From JAJZMF01 sp035702845 (lineage in GTDB: Bacteria > Actinomycetota > Acidimicrobiia > Acidimicrobiales > Palsa-688): 5,258 bases of DNA. The position numbers were made by a program, and so were the translations under genes. The stretch's first letter is position 1. Every line of letters starts with the position of its first letter. The notes beneath the pieces were generated by a model that saw nothing but the letters and a program-made list of their open reading frames with translations, did not search any database and was not told where the DNA came from. Below, piece by piece: positions 4,616 to 5,258 of the stretch. The stretch spans positions 1 to 5,258 of the forward strand of contig DASSZK010000018.1 of the NCBI GenBank assembly GCA_035702845.1, read 5' to 3'.

Positions 4616-5258
4616 TCAACTCCTCACATAGAAGTACTCGATAGACCACCAGCTCGGGCTGGTGCTCGCCGTAAGGTTGACTTGGACGTACTGGGCCGTC
4701 TGGCTCGGGAAGCTCACCGTGACCGGGTACGAGCTGGGGCTACAGGTGGCAACCGTGGTCCAAGTGGAACCATTGGTGGAAACCTGCACGCTGATACCCC
4801 TCGGGTAGTCGCCGGCATAGTCCGGAGCGTTGAGGCCGATCTCATTGAAGGTCTGCGCCGAGCCCATGTTGACTTCATAGTTCATCCCCGGGGCCTGAGC
4901 CGCACCAGTGGTGAAGCGGCCCGAGCTGGAACCGGCGAGGACGTTGCTGATGGGGTACTGCGGCCCGGTCGATCCAGAAGTCGACGAACTGCCCGTGAAC
5001 GAGGACTCGTTTAACTGGGTCTCCCCTGAAGTGGAGCCGGCGCAATTGGCTGTGGCAGTAGTGGTCGTCGTGGTGGCCGCGGTCGTGGTGGTCGCCGCAG
5101 CCGTTGTCGTAGTCGTGCCGCTGCCGTTGTAGAGGTCCAGCTCGTCTACCGACCACCAATTAGACGAATAGGCCTGGGTCAACGTCACCCTGATGTACTG
5201 CGCCGTCTGGGCCGGGAAGCTGACTATCTCAGGCGTCCCAGTGCCGGTGCAGGTGGCC
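4616..5258 (-). CDS. C-terminal part of a secreted protein with two discoidin (F5/8 type C)-like carbohydrate-binding modules (5' end outside window)
   Basis: The frame is open from the right edge to TGA at 4618-4616, 213 residues. A GTG at 5188 lies inside a domain and is not a credible start. The first module is seen only at its end: VSFPAQTAQYIRVTLTQ then WWSVDELDLY. A Thr/Ala linker follows, then a full module of about 140 residues. Its landmarks are YPISNVLAGSSSGRF, YEVNMGSAQTFNEIGL, PRGISVQVSTNGSTW, VSFPSQTAQYVQVNLT and WWSIEYFYVRS at the C-terminus. The two modules align clearly (VSFPxQTAQYxxVxLT; WWSxxxxxY). These jelly-roll modules bind glycans and usually sit at the end of secreted glycoside hydrolases or surface proteins. 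A cysteine pair (NCAG and VATC) could form a disulphide, fitting export. The catalytic or other upstream part is not in the window. No sortase motif or C-terminal membrane anchor is present. Confidence 0.85.
   Translation of the reverse strand, partial: ATCTGTGTPEIVSFPAQTAQYIRVTLTQAYSSNWWSVDELDLYNGSGTTTTTAAATTTTAATTTTTTATANCAGSTSGETQLNESSFTGSSSTSGSTGPQYPISNVLAGSSSGRFTTGAAQAPGMNYEVNMGSAQTFNEIGLNAPDYAGDYPRGISVQVSTNGSTWTTVATCSPSSYPVTVSFPSQTAQYVQVNLTASTSPSWWSIEYFYVRS
5048..5116 (-). other. Thr/Ala-rich interdomain linker
   Basis: Twenty-three consecutive residues are only Thr or Ala, between the two binding modules. The codons are mixed (acc, acg, act, aca for Thr; gcc, gcg, gct for Ala), so the low complexity is kept at protein level and is not a recent nucleotide expansion. 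Such linkers in secreted actinobacterial enzymes are flexible and often O-glycosylated; glycosylation here is inference. Confidence 0.85.

Noticed and set aside
4682..5132. Plus-strand open frames opposite the discoidin-module gene, including a Val/Ala-rich run at the end
   Set aside because: The Val/Ala run is the complement of the Thr/Ala linker. The minus-strand frame shows conserved module motifs and the plus frames do not.
4616..5188. GTG at 5188 as the true start of the discoidin-module protein
   Set aside because: The reading frame stays open and homologous upstream to the window edge (VSFPAQTAQYIRV), and the GTG sits inside a beta-strand of the preceding module with no signal peptide.

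Overview
The window is G+C-rich DNA with GTG/TTG-type alternative starts and dense gene packing. It looks actinobacterial. The long Thr/Ala linker in a secreted protein and the fused nucleotidyltransferase/phosphomannomutase-like enzyme would fit an Acidimicrobiia-like lineage. That placement is inference from style and gene content only; no rRNA or marker gene is present.

Left part (1-2826, minus strand): a two-gene operon. A six-pass CDP-alcohol phosphatidyltransferase (2826-2266, phospholipid headgroup transfer) overlaps by 4 bases (ATGA) a large sugar-nucleotide enzyme (2269 to beyond base 1). The enzyme has three parts: an N-terminal mannose-1-phosphate guanylyltransferase-type domain, a left-handed beta-helix of hexapeptide repeats, and a phosphomannomutase-like domain. 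The third part has lost the catalytic phosphoserine and metal-loop motifs, and it carries a 15-bp in-frame minisatellite. Together the two genes point to envelope lipid and glycan precursor synthesis.

Middle (2827-4045): a 59-bp divergent intergenic region with a 12-bp palindrome separates the operon from a plus-strand Gfo/Idh/MocA-family NAD(P)-dependent oxidoreductase (2886-3836), probably acting on a sugar or sugar derivative. A 209-bp non-coding stretch follows. It holds a 17-bp direct repeat, a GTGA-N6-TCAC dyad resembling a CRP/FNR-family operator, and a second dyad next to a strong ribosome binding site.

Right part (4046-5258): the strong ribosome binding site leads into a clearly broken pyruvate phosphate dikinase gene. 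About 137 intact N-terminal residues are followed by a frame change. Residues matching a segment about 40 residues further on in the family appear in another frame, and then homology stops; about 700 residues are absent. Just past the break lies a perfect 14-bp-stem hairpin, which sits directly downstream of a convergent minus-strand gene. That gene encodes the C-terminus of a secreted protein with two discoidin/F5-8C-like carbohydrate-binding modules joined by a Thr/Ala linker. The upstream part of that protein is outside the window.

The most notable items are the decayed ppdK with intact control signals and a fold-back at its breakpoint, the degenerate phosphomannomutase domain with its minisatellite, and the two dyads upstream of ppdK. 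I found no CRISPR array, tRNA, rRNA, transposase or recognisable new defence system.
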